Shown here: positions 7,798-15,088 of the stretch, in pieces
Layout: each line of letters starts with the position of its first letter
How positions within the stretch are numbered: the stretch's first letter is position 1
Source: Macrococcus capreoli
GTDB lineage: Bacteria; Bacillota; Bacilli; Staphylococcales; Staphylococcaceae
Assembly (NCBI RefSeq): GCF_025628935.1
Contig: NZ_JAOTIS010000002.1
Span: forward strand, 124,001-188,000
DNA length: 64,000 bases
Direction of reading: 5' to 3'
The notes under the pieces: model-generated
Told to the model about the DNA's origin: nothing
The model's database searches: none
Seen by the model: only the letters and a program-made list of their open reading frames with translations
Translations under genes and position numbers: made by a program

Positions 7798-8529
7798 TTA
7801 AAAGTTTGCAGTCGGGTCGTCTTCTGCATTTACCGTTTCAACAACGGGTGTACCGCCTTCAAGTCCGATTAATGATACGTCGAACCCTGTCGCTTTTAAC
7901 GATTCAATCATCTGCTCTTCGTTTTGAACGAAATAAAGATTTTCGAATAACGTTTTATCGAACGATGCAGGCGCTTCATTAAACGCTGCTTCTTGTTCTT
8001 GCGTCAAATCTTCTAAGTCTAGCGGAGTTAATACGACTTTCGTTGACGTACCCGTACCGCTCTTCTCTAATTCGAACGCTTTCTTGCCTAGTTTCTTATC
8101 ATTACGTTGAATGATACCGATAACGTCTTTCGCTTGATTTTTCGAGAAATCAATAACGATACATTCCTTCGCATCTAAGTCGTAGAATCCGATAGCAAAG
8201 CGAGGTTTAATACGGAACTGACCGGCTTCTTGTGACGCCTCGTCTCCGAACTTTTCGCTCTTATCTTGCCAATATTGCCACGCCTTATCAAACGGAGTTA
8301 AAGCGTCAACCGGGAATCCTTTCGCAGATAGCTTAGGCGGATTCTCGGGCACGAACGTGTTAACCTTTTTAAAGATTGAATACGTTTGAACTCCGATAAA
8401 GTCTCCGAAGTTTAGCACTTTAACTGTACGCTTTTCTCCGCTGCCAAGCTTCGAGAACTTATTTTCGTGTCCTGCCGTTTCTACTTCGTTGAGTAAATTT
8501 AATGCATCTAATCCACTTGTTACATTCAT
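7798..8529 (-). CDS. Probable phage single-stranded DNA-binding protein
   Basis: The 243-residue protein has the form of phage gp32-like ssDNA-binding proteins: a short N-terminal segment, a central beta-rich core with aromatic residues (TYSIFKKVNTF, AWQYWQDK, RFAIGFYDLDAKECIVIDF) and an acidic, flexible C-terminal tail (NAEDDPTANF). Acidic tails of SSBs recruit partners. It is followed by the resolvase-like gene and then the polymerase. GGAGACGGTAAC precedes the ATG. The family match is by overall pattern rather than by a diagnostic motif, so the role is probable, not proven. Confidence 0.55.
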   Translation of the reverse strand: MNVTSGLDALNLLNEVETAGHENKFSKLGSGEKRTVKVLNFGDFIGVQTYSIFKKVNTFVPENPPKLSAKGFPVDALTPFDKAWQYWQDKSEKFGDEASQEAGQFRIKPRFAIGFYDLDAKECIVIDFSKNQAKDVIGIIQRNDKKLGKKAFELEKSGTGTSTKVVLTPLDLEDLTQEQEAAFNEAPASFDKTLFENLYFVQNEEQMIESLKATGFDVSLIGLEGGTPVVETVNAEDDPTANF

Positions 8530-8668
8530 GTTACCGTCTCCATTCGTTTAAATTTCGTCATTTATGGACGTCTCCATTAACGACATTGAACGTCTTTAAG
8601 CGCTATATTAAACGTTCATTGATACGGGCTAACGATTGCTAACCCGCATTATCAACGTTTAACTCTTT

Positions 8669-9031
8669 CTACGACTTAATTGCGTTTAGTACTTCTTTAA
8701 TCGCCCAATACTCGGGATTAACTAAAGCGGTAACTCCGTTTTCAGCCGCGCATATGCCTACACAAACGACTATGAATAATACGATTCCTACAACAAATGT
8801 ACACATAGCAGCGTCTCCACTATCGAAATAAGGGTCGTATTCCGCCTTAATCCACGCTTTACGGATAACCAACACTAACGCAATCGTTACGATTAGCATG
8901 ACTATAGCACACACTATCGACATAATCCCGCTTACTACTGCCTGCTTTAGTAACGCTTCATAAACGTGTTCACTTGCTACGTTTAATGATTTTGCTAACT
9001 GATCGATATACTTCATTGTTTCTTCTTTCAT
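8669..9031 (-). CDS. Membrane protein with three predicted helices
   Basis: The 120-residue product has hydrophobic segments at about residues 33-55 (GIMSIVCAIVMLIVTIALVLVI) and 78-95 (CTFVVGIVLFIVVCVGICAA), after a charged N-terminal helix (EETMKYIDQLAKSLNV). A GGAGGTATAAACAA leader supports the ATG at 9031. The gene after it starts across a 139-bp gap that contains a 9-bp hairpin (about 8621-8646) with G-U pairs. It is not holin-like in context. Function unknown. Confidence 0.65.
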   Translation of the reverse strand: MKEETMKYIDQLAKSLNVASEHVYEALLKQAVVSGIMSIVCAIVMLIVTIALVLVIRKAWIKAEYDPYFDSGDAAMCTFVVGIVLFIVVCVGICAAENGVTALVNPEYWAIKEVLNAIKS

Positions 9032-9035
9032 TTGT

Positions 9036-9536
9036 TTATACCTCCACGTTATATGTTTTTGCTAGCGTTTCTAAGTCGTGTATATGATTGCTAACCGTTA
9101 TAATTTCACGGTTAATATCCGTAATCACTTCTGCAATACGTTCTTGTACCTTTGGATTACGCGCTTTTAAGCGTCTAATCTCCGCCTCATGCATTTCGAT
9201 CTGCAACTCTTTATACGCTTTCTTATACGGCTTTAGTAGTCGCATAATCTTCGTCTTTACTGCGTCTGACACTTCTTCTACTAGCGTTTGGGTTACGCCT
9301 GTATAGAAGCTAATCGTTATTACTACGTTTTCTTTCGAAACAACAATCTCCATCTGCTTGAATCGATAGTGCGTATGCCCGTCTTCGTAAACGCCTAAGC
9401 ATTCTGATTGCGGAATGTACTCGTTACACCATTTTTTCGCATTAAACGCTAATACATCGCCTTTTCCACGGCCGCCACATCGTTCTTTGTAGCGTTGGAT
9501 TGCGTGCTTACTTACTTCGTATTCTACATTAGGCAT
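9036..9536 (-). CDS. Phage protein with C-terminal coiled coil, unknown function
   Basis: The 166-residue protein begins with the conserved-looking SKHAIQRYKERCG motif, a histidine/arginine/cysteine block also seen in uncharacterised phage proteins with RNase- or toxin-like folds. A beta-rich middle (HTHYRFKQMEIVVSKENVVITI) follows, then a long charged helix (residues 105-150, EIRRLKARNPKVQERIAEV) likely to form a coiled coil. Its ATG overlaps the stop of the 40-residue gene upstream by 8 bp. I do not assign a function. Confidence 0.6.
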   Translation of the reverse strand: MPNVEYEVSKHAIQRYKERCGGRGKGDVLAFNAKKWCNEYIPQSECLGVYEDGHTHYRFKQMEIVVSKENVVITISFYTGVTQTLVEEVSDAVKTKIMRLLKPYKKAYKELQIEMHEAEIRRLKARNPKVQERIAEVITDINREIITVSNHIHDLETLAKTYNVEV

Positions 9537-9651
9537 GCGCTACTACCTCCTGCAACGTAATATAATCAGCAATATCTTCGTTGGCGTCGATACCTCCGTT
9601 GTAGATAATGTCGCCGAATCTTTCGTCAATTAAATCGAATAAATCTAACAT
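9529..9651 (-). CDS. Small acidic protein (40 aa), coupled to the next gene
   Basis: The open frame from ATG 9651 to TAA 9529 encodes 40 residues (MLDLFDLIDERFGDI ... LQEVVAHA). It ends inside the start of the 166-residue gene (8-bp overlap), which suggests translational coupling. A GGAAGG sequence lies 13 bp upstream, slightly far. It is acidic and probably helical. Function unknown. Confidence 0.5.
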   Translation of the reverse strand: MLDLFDLIDERFGDIIYNGGIDANEDIADYITLQEVVAHA

Positions 9652-9818
9652 CGTTCTGTACCGTCCTTCCTTGTTTTTTCGTATGATAAGCGTTCAAAAA
9701 GTGTTCGTTTAATGTTCGGTTGTTTTTCGTTTAAATTCGTTGTACAATTACACCATAGACAACCGGAATAACTCCGATTGAAATAACTTATAATATATGT
9801 TAGAATCGGTTAGGACGT
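9652..9818. other. Gap downstream of the sigma-like gene
   Basis: This 167-bp gap separates the sigma-like gene stop from the 40-residue gene. It holds two TTCGTTTAA blocks, a CGGA-ATAAC-TCCG inverted repeat at 9764-9776 and AT-rich sequence. It is a plausible place for an element-specific promoter, since a new gene block starts below it, but I find no good sigma-A -35/-10 pair on the minus strand and no strong terminator. Confidence 0.35.
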
Positions 9819-10316
9819 TTAAGCGACAAAATAGCCGTTTAAATCACCGTATAAACTTTCATCATATTTCGAAGATAAACGAGTTAGCGCTCGCTTAACT
9901 TCCATGTGATGCAGGCCTAAACGTTTAGCGACGTTTGTGACCGTAGGTTTATCAGAGTCCAAGAACGTTTGAACTATTAGCGTAGTTCTTTCGTCCGAGC
10001 CGTTTGCAAGACTGTAAATCAATTCGCGTTGGTGGTCTTGTAGGCGGCTTTCCTTTTCATTCGATTCATCGCTTGCTATGATGTCATATAGCGTAGTAGA
10101 CGTGTCATCCGAGTTAGCGCTCGGTTCGTCTAACGAGATAAAGCGTTCTCGCTCAATCTTCGCTTTACGTAAGTAGTCAAGCGTTCGGTATCTCGCTTCT
10201 GCAAATTCTTTACCTTTCGCAGAGGCTTTCATCAGAACATCGTTTGCTATCGTTTCAGCAACGTGTCTATCCGAAATACCTTTAGAGGTTACGTATTTAA
10301 TTATGGCGTTTCTCAC
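9819..10316 (-). CDS. Sigma-70-like phage transcription factor
   Basis: A GTG start at 10316 follows AGGAGGACGATTAA. Of 165 residues, 20-52 resemble a reduced sigma region 2, residues 59-90 carry the spacer text FISLDEP ... LYDIIASDES, a hallmark between sigma regions 3 and 4, and 124-147 form a region 4 helix-turn-helix (TVTNVAKRLGLHHMEVKRAL). It probably redirects host RNA polymerase to later phage genes, like ArpU- or sigma-type late regulators of Firmicutes phages. The gene is divergent from the helix-turn-helix gene at 10508 and has the shared 38-bp element 22 bp before its start. Confidence 0.75.
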   Translation of the reverse strand: MRNAIIKYVTSKGISDRHVAETIANDVLMKASAKGKEFAEARYRTLDYLRKAKIERERFISLDEPSANSDDTSTTLYDIIASDESNEKESRLQDHQRELIYSLANGSDERTTLIVQTFLDSDKPTVTNVAKRLGLHHMEVKRALTRLSSKYDESLYGDLNGYFVA

Positions 10317-10337
10317 TTAATCGTCCTCCTATTATAC

Positions 10338-10375
10338 TAACGAAATGAAATCACGTTTTCGCACACATTCGTTAA
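10338..10375 (-). promoter_or_regulatory. Shared regulatory element, copy A (before sigma-like gene)
   Basis: On the plus strand this reads TAACGAAATGA, a 7-bp variable part, TTTTCGCACAC, then ATTCGTTAA. The outer ends TAACGAA and TTCGTTA are inverted repeats. An almost identical block lies at 19160-19198 before the winged-helix gene. Both sit 22-24 bp from the start codon, just above the ribosome-binding site. This placement fits an operator over the transcription start or a 5'-UTR control site. Confidence 0.7.
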
Positions 10376-10400
10376 TATTTTTTTTTATTTTTATTTTCGC

Positions 10401-10418
10401 AAGTTGTTAGCGCAACTT
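10401..10418. promoter_or_regulatory. Inverted repeat, possible operator in the divergent region
   Basis: AAGTTG and CAACTT are perfect inverted repeats separated by 6 bp. The site lies between the sigma-like gene and the plus-strand helix-turn-helix gene and touches the -35 box of the latter's promoter. It is a natural place for a repressor to act on one or both promoters. Function inferred from position. Confidence 0.45.
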
Positions 10419-10446
10419 ACAAAACTAATATTACTCGTATTATAAT
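10417..10446 (+). promoter_or_regulatory. Sigma-A type promoter of the helix-turn-helix gene
   Basis: The -10 box TATAAT is at 10441-10446 and a weak -35 box TTACAA at 10417-10422, spacing 18 bp. It points right towards the ATG at 10508. The -10 lies inside the perfect 16-bp palindrome at 10435-10450, a typical autoregulation layout. Confidence 0.55.
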
Positions 10447-10450
10447 ACGA
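10435..10450. promoter_or_regulatory. Perfect 16-bp palindrome over the -10 box
   Basis: TCGTATTATAATACGA reads the same on both strands and contains the -10 box of the plus-strand promoter. It is a strong candidate for binding of the helix-turn-helix protein encoded just downstream, but a palindromic -10 in an AT-rich region could also arise by chance. Confidence 0.5.
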
Positions 10451-10507
10451 ATACAATAACAGTACGATTACAATAAAGTTACAGAAATATTACAAGGAGG
10501 CATATTC

Positions 10508-10912
10508 ATGGATAAAAATAATGATAAATCCTTTGATGACGTGTACTTAGACTTATTAAATAGACTCGAACTTGAATACGATAATGACGAGTATAAAAAC
10601 ATATTAATTAAGTCAATGAACGACTCGCCGCATAATAATAGCACGTTAGCAGATCTATTAGGAATATCAGAGGGAGCGGTACGTAAAACGCTAAACCCTA
10701 AAACAGAGTTACCGCCATCTGCGAGATTAGCGGCGTATTTACTGTTAGCAGACAATAAACGTAAAAGTACCGATAGATACACACCTGACTTACGAATGGA
10801 TAAACTTACGCTATTAAAGTATATAATGGATTTAGATTCGTCAGAATTCGATATAGAATTAAAAGCTAATGATAAAGCCATCACAATATTCCCGGTCATA
10901 GAAAACGATTAA
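10508..10912 (+). CDS. Helix-turn-helix protein, candidate lysogeny regulator
   Basis: This is the only rightward gene of the visible element. AAGGAGG lies 7 bp before the ATG. The 134-residue acidic protein has a helix-turn-helix at about 45-62 (STLADLLGISEGAVRKTL), followed by a helix and a C-terminal beta-rich domain. Its promoter carries a palindrome over the -10 box. Divergence from the sigma-like gene and opposite orientation to all other element genes suggest a repressor or switch protein. It shares its stop region with the convergent lipoprotein gene (4-bp overlap). It does not look like a classic CI with a self-cleaving peptidase domain. Confidence 0.7.
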   Translation: MDKNNDKSFDDVYLDLLNRLELEYDNDEYKNILIKSMNDSPHNNSTLADLLGISEGAVRKTLNPKTELPPSARLAAYLLLADNKRKSTDRYTPDLRMDKLTLLKYIMDLDSSEFDIELKANDKAITIFPVIEND

Positions 10913-11379
10913 TCGCGAATATCCTTTAACGGCTTATACTCACCATCACGATAACTATCCGTATAATACTCGGCAACATGCAGAAACTCGTTTTTAGGTA
11001 ACGATTTAAACTCCCACGCAAATGCTGCGTCGTTATCCTCTTTCGCTAATTCTGCAAATTTATCGTATGGACGTAAAGCCGTTAATAAATCTTCATATAA
11101 TGCTCGCTTATCATTCGATAACTTATCCGCCTTTATATCCTTCTTAAACGCCTCAATATACGGAATAGCTTCTCGGAACTTCTTAGCGTCAGCATGATAC
11201 GGATTCAACTCCTCGCCTGCTTTTACTCCGCCTGCTTCGTTAAGATTTTCGCGAATAGCCTTCGCAGTATTAACCGTATACACTTCTAATTTCGCGTCTT
11301 CACTCTTATACTTACTTTGCGCGCCACATCCCGTTAAAAGAATTGCTGCCGTTGTTAATCCGATTATTAAACGTTTCAT
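10909..11379 (-). CDS. Phage-encoded lipoprotein, possible superinfection exclusion
   Basis: The N terminus MKRLIIGLTTAAILLTGCG is a clear lipoprotein signal with lipobox LTGC and C18 as the lipidated residue. The mature part (about 138 residues) is helical and charged. It would sit on the outer face of the membrane. Lipoproteins in the lysogeny region of Firmicutes phages (for example Ltp of Streptococcus phage TP-J34) block DNA entry of related phages, so exclusion is a reasonable guess. The start overlaps the primase stop by 4 bp (ATGA), so it is co-translated with replication genes, which is unusual for a lysogeny gene. Function otherwise unknown. Confidence 0.7.
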   Translation of the reverse strand: MKRLIIGLTTAAILLTGCGAQSKYKSEDAKLEVYTVNTAKAIRENLNEAGGVKAGEELNPYHADAKKFREAIPYIEAFKKDIKADKLSNDKRALYEDLLTALRPYDKFAELAKEDNDAAFAWEFKSLPKNEFLHVAEYYTDSYRDGEYKPLKDIRD

Positions 11380-12335
11380 ATCCGTATCTCCTTCTCTTTA
11401 ATTGGCACTATGCGTACCGTCTTTAAGCGATCTAATCCGAGTTCATTAACGTCTTTGCACCCGTCCATATCGCTATAGTTAATTCTATTCAACGTTATCT
11501 TATTGCGCAAGAATTCTTCTACGATACGATTAAATTTCTGTCCTTGAACGTCATTATCGCCTGCAAGTATTACTTCGGTTAAACCCGACATTACAATTAA
11601 ATCGGCTTGATACTCGTTAAGCCTAGCGCCGCCAATAGCGATGGCGAATATACCGATACTTTGCCACGTCATTGCATCGATTTCTGCCTCGCATATAACG
11701 GCGCGTTGAATTTTACGCTTAATGACGACATCCAACCCGTAAATAAGCCTTGACAAGGCAGTCCCGCCATCTTCGTACCAAAAATACTTACTACGTTTAT
11801 GCCGATATTTAATCGCTGCTACATTGCCATTAACGTCACGCCACGGTATTCCTACATTATCACCGTTGTCAAATACGCCATTCATTTCGATTACTTTCGG
11901 ATGAATACATCTTTTTACGAGATAGTCCGTGTCTATCGGCTTATCATAAATGGCCGGAGATAAAATCATGGACTTATTTTCGGTTAATGCGATATTCCCT
12001 ACGCTTACTTCGATGTCTTGATCGGTATAATCGTAATCGTACTTTTCGAGCAAGTATGCGCATGTTTCTTCGTATGATTCATCGCGCAGGAATGCGAGTA
12101 ACTTCGGCAATGTACCCGACTTATAATAATCGTCTTCATACGCACTATCGCCGAAAACGCCGGAATATTCCCCCGTAAAATTAACCCAAAACGAAGGTTT
12201 ACGATCTCCTGCACGAAAAGGACTCGATGCGACCATCTTGTCCTCCGTCCATTTAGCGTTATGCCATTCGTACTCCTCGATTTCTTCGCGTACATCTACG
12301 TCTATACTGCGTCCTAATACTTTAATCGTTGCCAC
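11376..12335 (-). CDS. DnaG-type TOPRIM primase
   Basis: The 319-residue protein has a DnaG-like layout. Residues 35-65 (ASSPFRAGDRKPSFWVN ... GVFGDSAYE) match the CHC2 zinc-binding domain in pattern but lack its cysteines and histidine. The TOPRIM domain includes E216 and E218 (VICEAEIDAM) and D260-x-D262 (ILAGDNDVQG), the metal-binding residues for primer synthesis. It would make RNA primers for the family A polymerase. It overlaps the lipoprotein start by 4 bp. The gene is well placed after the helicase. A TOPRIM nuclease is a less likely alternative. Confidence 0.8.
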   Translation of the reverse strand: MATIKVLGRSIDVDVREEIEEYEWHNAKWTEDKMVASSPFRAGDRKPSFWVNFTGEYSGVFGDSAYEDDYYKSGTLPKLLAFLRDESYEETCAYLLEKYDYDYTDQDIEVSVGNIALTENKSMILSPAIYDKPIDTDYLVKRCIHPKVIEMNGVFDNGDNVGIPWRDVNGNVAAIKYRHKRSKYFWYEDGGTALSRLIYGLDVVIKRKIQRAVICEAEIDAMTWQSIGIFAIAIGGARLNEYQADLIVMSGLTEVILAGDNDVQGQKFNRIVEEFLRNKITLNRINYSDMDGCKDVNELGLDRLKTVRIVPIKEKEIRI

Positions 12336-12360
12336 GCTTTATACGACTCCTTTCGTCTTT

Positions 12361-12558
12361 CTACGGTAATTTTACTTTGTCTTCGTATAATACTGTCCGT
12401 GCTTTAACGCCTTTATGGTGCGCCAAAACACCGTCAGTATGGCTAGCAATCCATAACTCGCAAAGTCCTTCGGGTATATAACGCTTATCCGAGAACACGG
12501 CAACGTATTCTGTCCCGTCCTCTAATTCAAAATACACTTTCGTATCTAATCCGCCCAT
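12361..12558 (-). CDS. Small protein between helicase and primase, unknown
   Basis: A 65-residue product starts at ATG 12558 (MGGLDTKVYFELEDGTEY), chosen because GGAGGTGCTTT lies directly upstream; the longer frame opens inside the helicase gene. The form is beta-rich (VYFELEDGTEYVAVFSDKRYI). No family recognised. It lies 13 bp below the helicase stop. Confidence 0.6.
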   Translation of the reverse strand: MGGLDTKVYFELEDGTEYVAVFSDKRYIPEGLCELWIASHTDGVLAHHKGVKARTVLYEDKVKLP

Positions 12559-12571
12559 AAAGCACCTCCGT

Positions 12572-13915
12572 TTAAAAATCGAACATATCGCCATCGATTA
12601 ATAACTGCTCTATTATTCCGTAATTCGGCAGAAACGTTAATTCACACGACGTTCCTTCGCCTCCATTACGTCCTTTATTAATTCCGACAATACCACGGCT
12701 TTGCGTGTAGTCCGTATCAATCGCAATCAATGCCGAAGCATCTTCTAGTAACGCCTTAGTCTTCTTAACTTCGCTTCGTTTCGGTAGTTTAAGCGTTCTA
12801 ACTGCATTCTCTTTCGACTCTTTCTCGTCCTCTTCTGCCTGTGTCATCGTCATTAATACGACATTCAATGCGCCTGCTAAGCGTCTTAATCGCTTAGACG
12901 TTTCAGCAGCATCTCCACCCGCAGTCTTAGACGTATTAGTTTCGTAATCCATGTAATACATCGGATCGATTATCGCAACATCTGCATTAGTCGATTCAAT
13001 GTCCGAATGTAATTGCGCTACATTTCTCGTATTAAAGTCGAGATCATCAACGGCACGGATAACGATATTGCCTTCGACATGCTCGTTTATCGTTTCTAGC
13101 ATCTCGGTGAATACGCGTTCGAAATCCGCAGAAAGATGGCCGTTTCGTAAATCCCTCGAGTCGAACCCTGCCTTGCGTTTTTCCCCGTCAATAGTAACCG
13201 TAGTCTTTTCTAACTTCGCAGATAACATCGTATATAAACGTGTAAGTACGTCATAAGTCGACATCTCTAGCGACCATATTAATACAGTTGCGCCTTGTTG
13301 AGCGATTTCTAACGCCTCACGTAAAACGATAGCAGATTTACCTCGCCCCGAACGTCCATACCAAACGTATAAGTTGCCCGATGTATAACCGCCCAACTCT
13401 TCGTTTAAGAATGGCAAGAATGATTCCCACGTATCGAACGAACCCCCGAGTTGGCGACGTTTGTATTCGTTGATATAATCCGAAGCAGACGTTTTAATAC
13501 TTGTCAATGGGGAACTGGTGTTCGTATATTTAAGTCTAATATCGTTTAATGATTCTGTCAACTGCGAAATAAGCGCAGATGTATCTCCGTTTGTAGCCTC
13601 TTTAATCGACTCAAAATCACGTTCAAAGAATCGGTTAAACTCTACGGCTAACTTACGGTTTGCGATTCCTTCTGCTAAAGGTTCGAATCTATCCGTTATA
13701 TCAGGTACATATACGAAGTCATCGAATGTGTCCGCCATTAATGCATACGACGGCATCTGTCCTTGCTTATCGTGATAGTCTTCTATAAAGCGATAGAACT
13801 TGCGCTCGCTAGCAGATACGAACGAATCTTCACGTATGCCATACTTAGCAAACACGCTAAATGATTCGGCTTGGATCGCTTTATTGATGAATAAAAGCCC
13901 CGCGTTTGCACTCAA
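12572..13915 (-). CDS. DnaB-type replicative helicase
   Basis: The 447-residue protein has an N-terminal helical domain (1-130) and a RecA-like motor. Walker A is GRSGRGKS at 187-194; LIWSLEMS, the Walker B-like VAIIDPMYYM, and the C-terminal GRNGGEGTSCELTF strand are typical of phage DnaB. It unwinds DNA at the phage fork and should be loaded by the DnaC-type protein two genes upstream. The start overlaps the 79-residue gene by 35 bp. Length agrees with replicative helicases (440-460 residues). Confident. Confidence 0.93.
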   Translation of the reverse strand: MSANAGLLFINKAIQAESFSVFAKYGIREDSFVSASERKFYRFIEDYHDKQGQMPSYALMADTFDDFVYVPDITDRFEPLAEGIANRKLAVEFNRFFERDFESIKEATNGDTSALISQLTESLNDIRLKYTNTSSPLTSIKTSASDYINEYKRRQLGGSFDTWESFLPFLNEELGGYTSGNLYVWYGRSGRGKSAIVLREALEIAQQGATVLIWSLEMSTYDVLTRLYTMLSAKLEKTTVTIDGEKRKAGFDSRDLRNGHLSADFERVFTEMLETINEHVEGNIVIRAVDDLDFNTRNVAQLHSDIESTNADVAIIDPMYYMDYETNTSKTAGGDAAETSKRLRRLAGALNVVLMTMTQAEEDEKESKENAVRTLKLPKRSEVKKTKALLEDASALIAIDTDYTQSRGIVGINKGRNGGEGTSCELTFLPNYGIIEQLLIDGDMFDF

Positions 13916-14120
13916 CGGCTGCCGCCTCCTTTCGATGTTCTAATTCTGCAAGCGTGTCTAATTCGTACCTGCCTGCCATTTCTCTATAAAACATATACGT
14001 AGCCCACGCTTCTCTAAACTCGTATCTATAAGCGAAATCGTCTTCGTCTTCTTCATACGTTTTATTAGCGCGCTCATACCAATAATCGCTAAGTTCTTGT
14101 AACGTTAAGTGTTCCATCAT
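13881..14120 (-). CDS. Small acidic helical protein between loader and helicase
   Basis: A 79-residue protein (MMEHLTLQELSDYWYERANK ...) rich in aromatic and acidic residues overlaps the helicase start by 35 bp and the loader stop by 4 bp. Long overlap between helicase and loader genes suggests coupled translation. It is predicted helical, with no known motif. A helicase or loader partner is possible by position only. Confidence 0.55.
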   Translation of the reverse strand: MMEHLTLQELSDYWYERANKTYEEDEDDFAYRYEFREAWATYMFYREMAGRYELDTLAELEHRKEAAAVECKRGAFIHQ

Positions 14121-14827
14121 CGTCGCCCCCTTTTACTTTCGCCTTTAAACGCCAACATAAGCGTCTGATCCGCAATCCTATCCTGTAACCTCGAATCGAA
14201 TACGCTAGTCAAGCCGCCTATTTCTACGTTTGACGTAAATACGGTTGGCCTGCCGTTTGTTACTCGAGCATTCACAATCGAATGTACCATCGCTCTAAAC
14301 GATTCAGTAGCGCTTCTAACGCCGACATCATCGATTACAAGATACTCTACGTTTGAATAATGCACGATTGCGTCTTTAATTGCGTCCATATCCTCGTCGT
14401 CCTTCGACATTGACGCGAGATTGTATTTCGTTTGTAATTCATTAACGTCTAAAAATGCGCCTAATGCTTCGGGGATAGTTCTACGTTCTTTAGCGTAATA
14501 TAAGAAGCGTCTGCGAATATATTCGTTTAATAACGCTATTGCAGTCGTTGTCTTTCCCGTTCCCGGCGACTTCGAATACAAGTATAAGTTCTTTATGCGA
14601 ACGTCCGTACTAAACGTTTCTACATACGATTGCAATACCGTATAAATTTCGGATTGCTCGTCTTTCGCAGGACTTGTGTCTAGCGTTACGCCTGCGTAAT
14701 CAATCGGTATGTCTGCGTTGTCATAACGTGCATTAACCGATATAAATGGTGCGCATTGATCGTTACACCTTGTGCTGCCCGCATGTTTGCAGAATGGCGC
14801 TAATGCGCAGATGTCTTCGTTTGTCAT
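14117..14827 (-). CDS. DnaC/DnaI-type helicase loader
   Basis: The 236-residue protein has a Walker A SPGTGKTT at 87-94, Walker B YLVIDDVG at 162-169, and the sensor strand TVFTSNVEIGGL with an arginine-rich end (SRLQDRIADQ), as in DnaC/DnaI loaders. The N terminus carries C7-x5-C13-x7-C21-x3-C25, a possible zinc site like that of B. subtilis DnaI. It would place the DnaB-type helicase on ssDNA. The stop overlaps the next gene by 4 bp. GGAGAACGCT precedes the ATG. Confidence 0.9.
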   Translation of the reverse strand: MTNEDICALAPFCKHAGSTRCNDQCAPFISVNARYDNADIPIDYAGVTLDTSPAKDEQSEIYTVLQSYVETFSTDVRIKNLYLYSKSPGTGKTTTAIALLNEYIRRRFLYYAKERRTIPEALGAFLDVNELQTKYNLASMSKDDEDMDAIKDAIVHYSNVEYLVIDDVGVRSATESFRAMVHSIVNARVTNGRPTVFTSNVEIGGLTSVFDSRLQDRIADQTLMLAFKGESKRGRR

Positions 14828-14848
14828 AGCGTTCTCCTTTCGTTGATT

Positions 14849-15061
14849 TTACATCGATATAATTCGTCCTATATGAAACTCGTCCGGATTGAATTGCGAT
14901 TTTTCTACACGTATAGAGCGTCTTAGAAACGGATTGTCTACATTTACTACGGTTACTACGTAATACTCGTTGATACATTCGCTCTCTCCCGTAATCCAAT
15001 TCGTGTTTACCTCTTCGTCGTATCCCCACATAATTTTTGAGATTCGATACTTAGTTGCCAT
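14849..15061 (-). CDS. Small phage protein, unknown (70 aa)
   Basis: A beta-rich 70-residue protein (MATKYRISKIMWGYDEE ... ECINEYYVVTVVNVDNP) starts at ATG 15061 after CGAAAGGGGAACGCT. A frame in the same region in another phase (14763-15029) lacks a ribosome-binding site and overlaps the loader start, so this one is preferred. No family recognised. Confidence 0.55.
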   Translation of the reverse strand: MATKYRISKIMWGYDEEVNTNWITGESECINEYYVVTVVNVDNPFLRRSIRVEKSQFNPDEFHIGRIISM

Positions 15062-15088
15062 AGCGTTCCCCTTTCGTTTTTATTTCGT

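Noticed and set aside
8621-8646. Hairpin in the gap before the SSB-like gene as a terminator
   Set aside because: The stem needs G-U pairs and no T-run follows on the minus strand; it is left as a structure only.
10468-10899. 143-residue minus-strand frame opposite the helix-turn-helix gene
   Set aside because: It has serine/leucine-rich shadow composition and no ribosome-binding site, and lies fully opposite a gene with AAGGAGG and a promoter.
14763-15029. Frame between the loader and the 70-residue gene
   Set aside because: It overlaps the loader start, lacks a ribosome-binding site and is very basic, as expected from a shifted reading of the true 70-residue gene.
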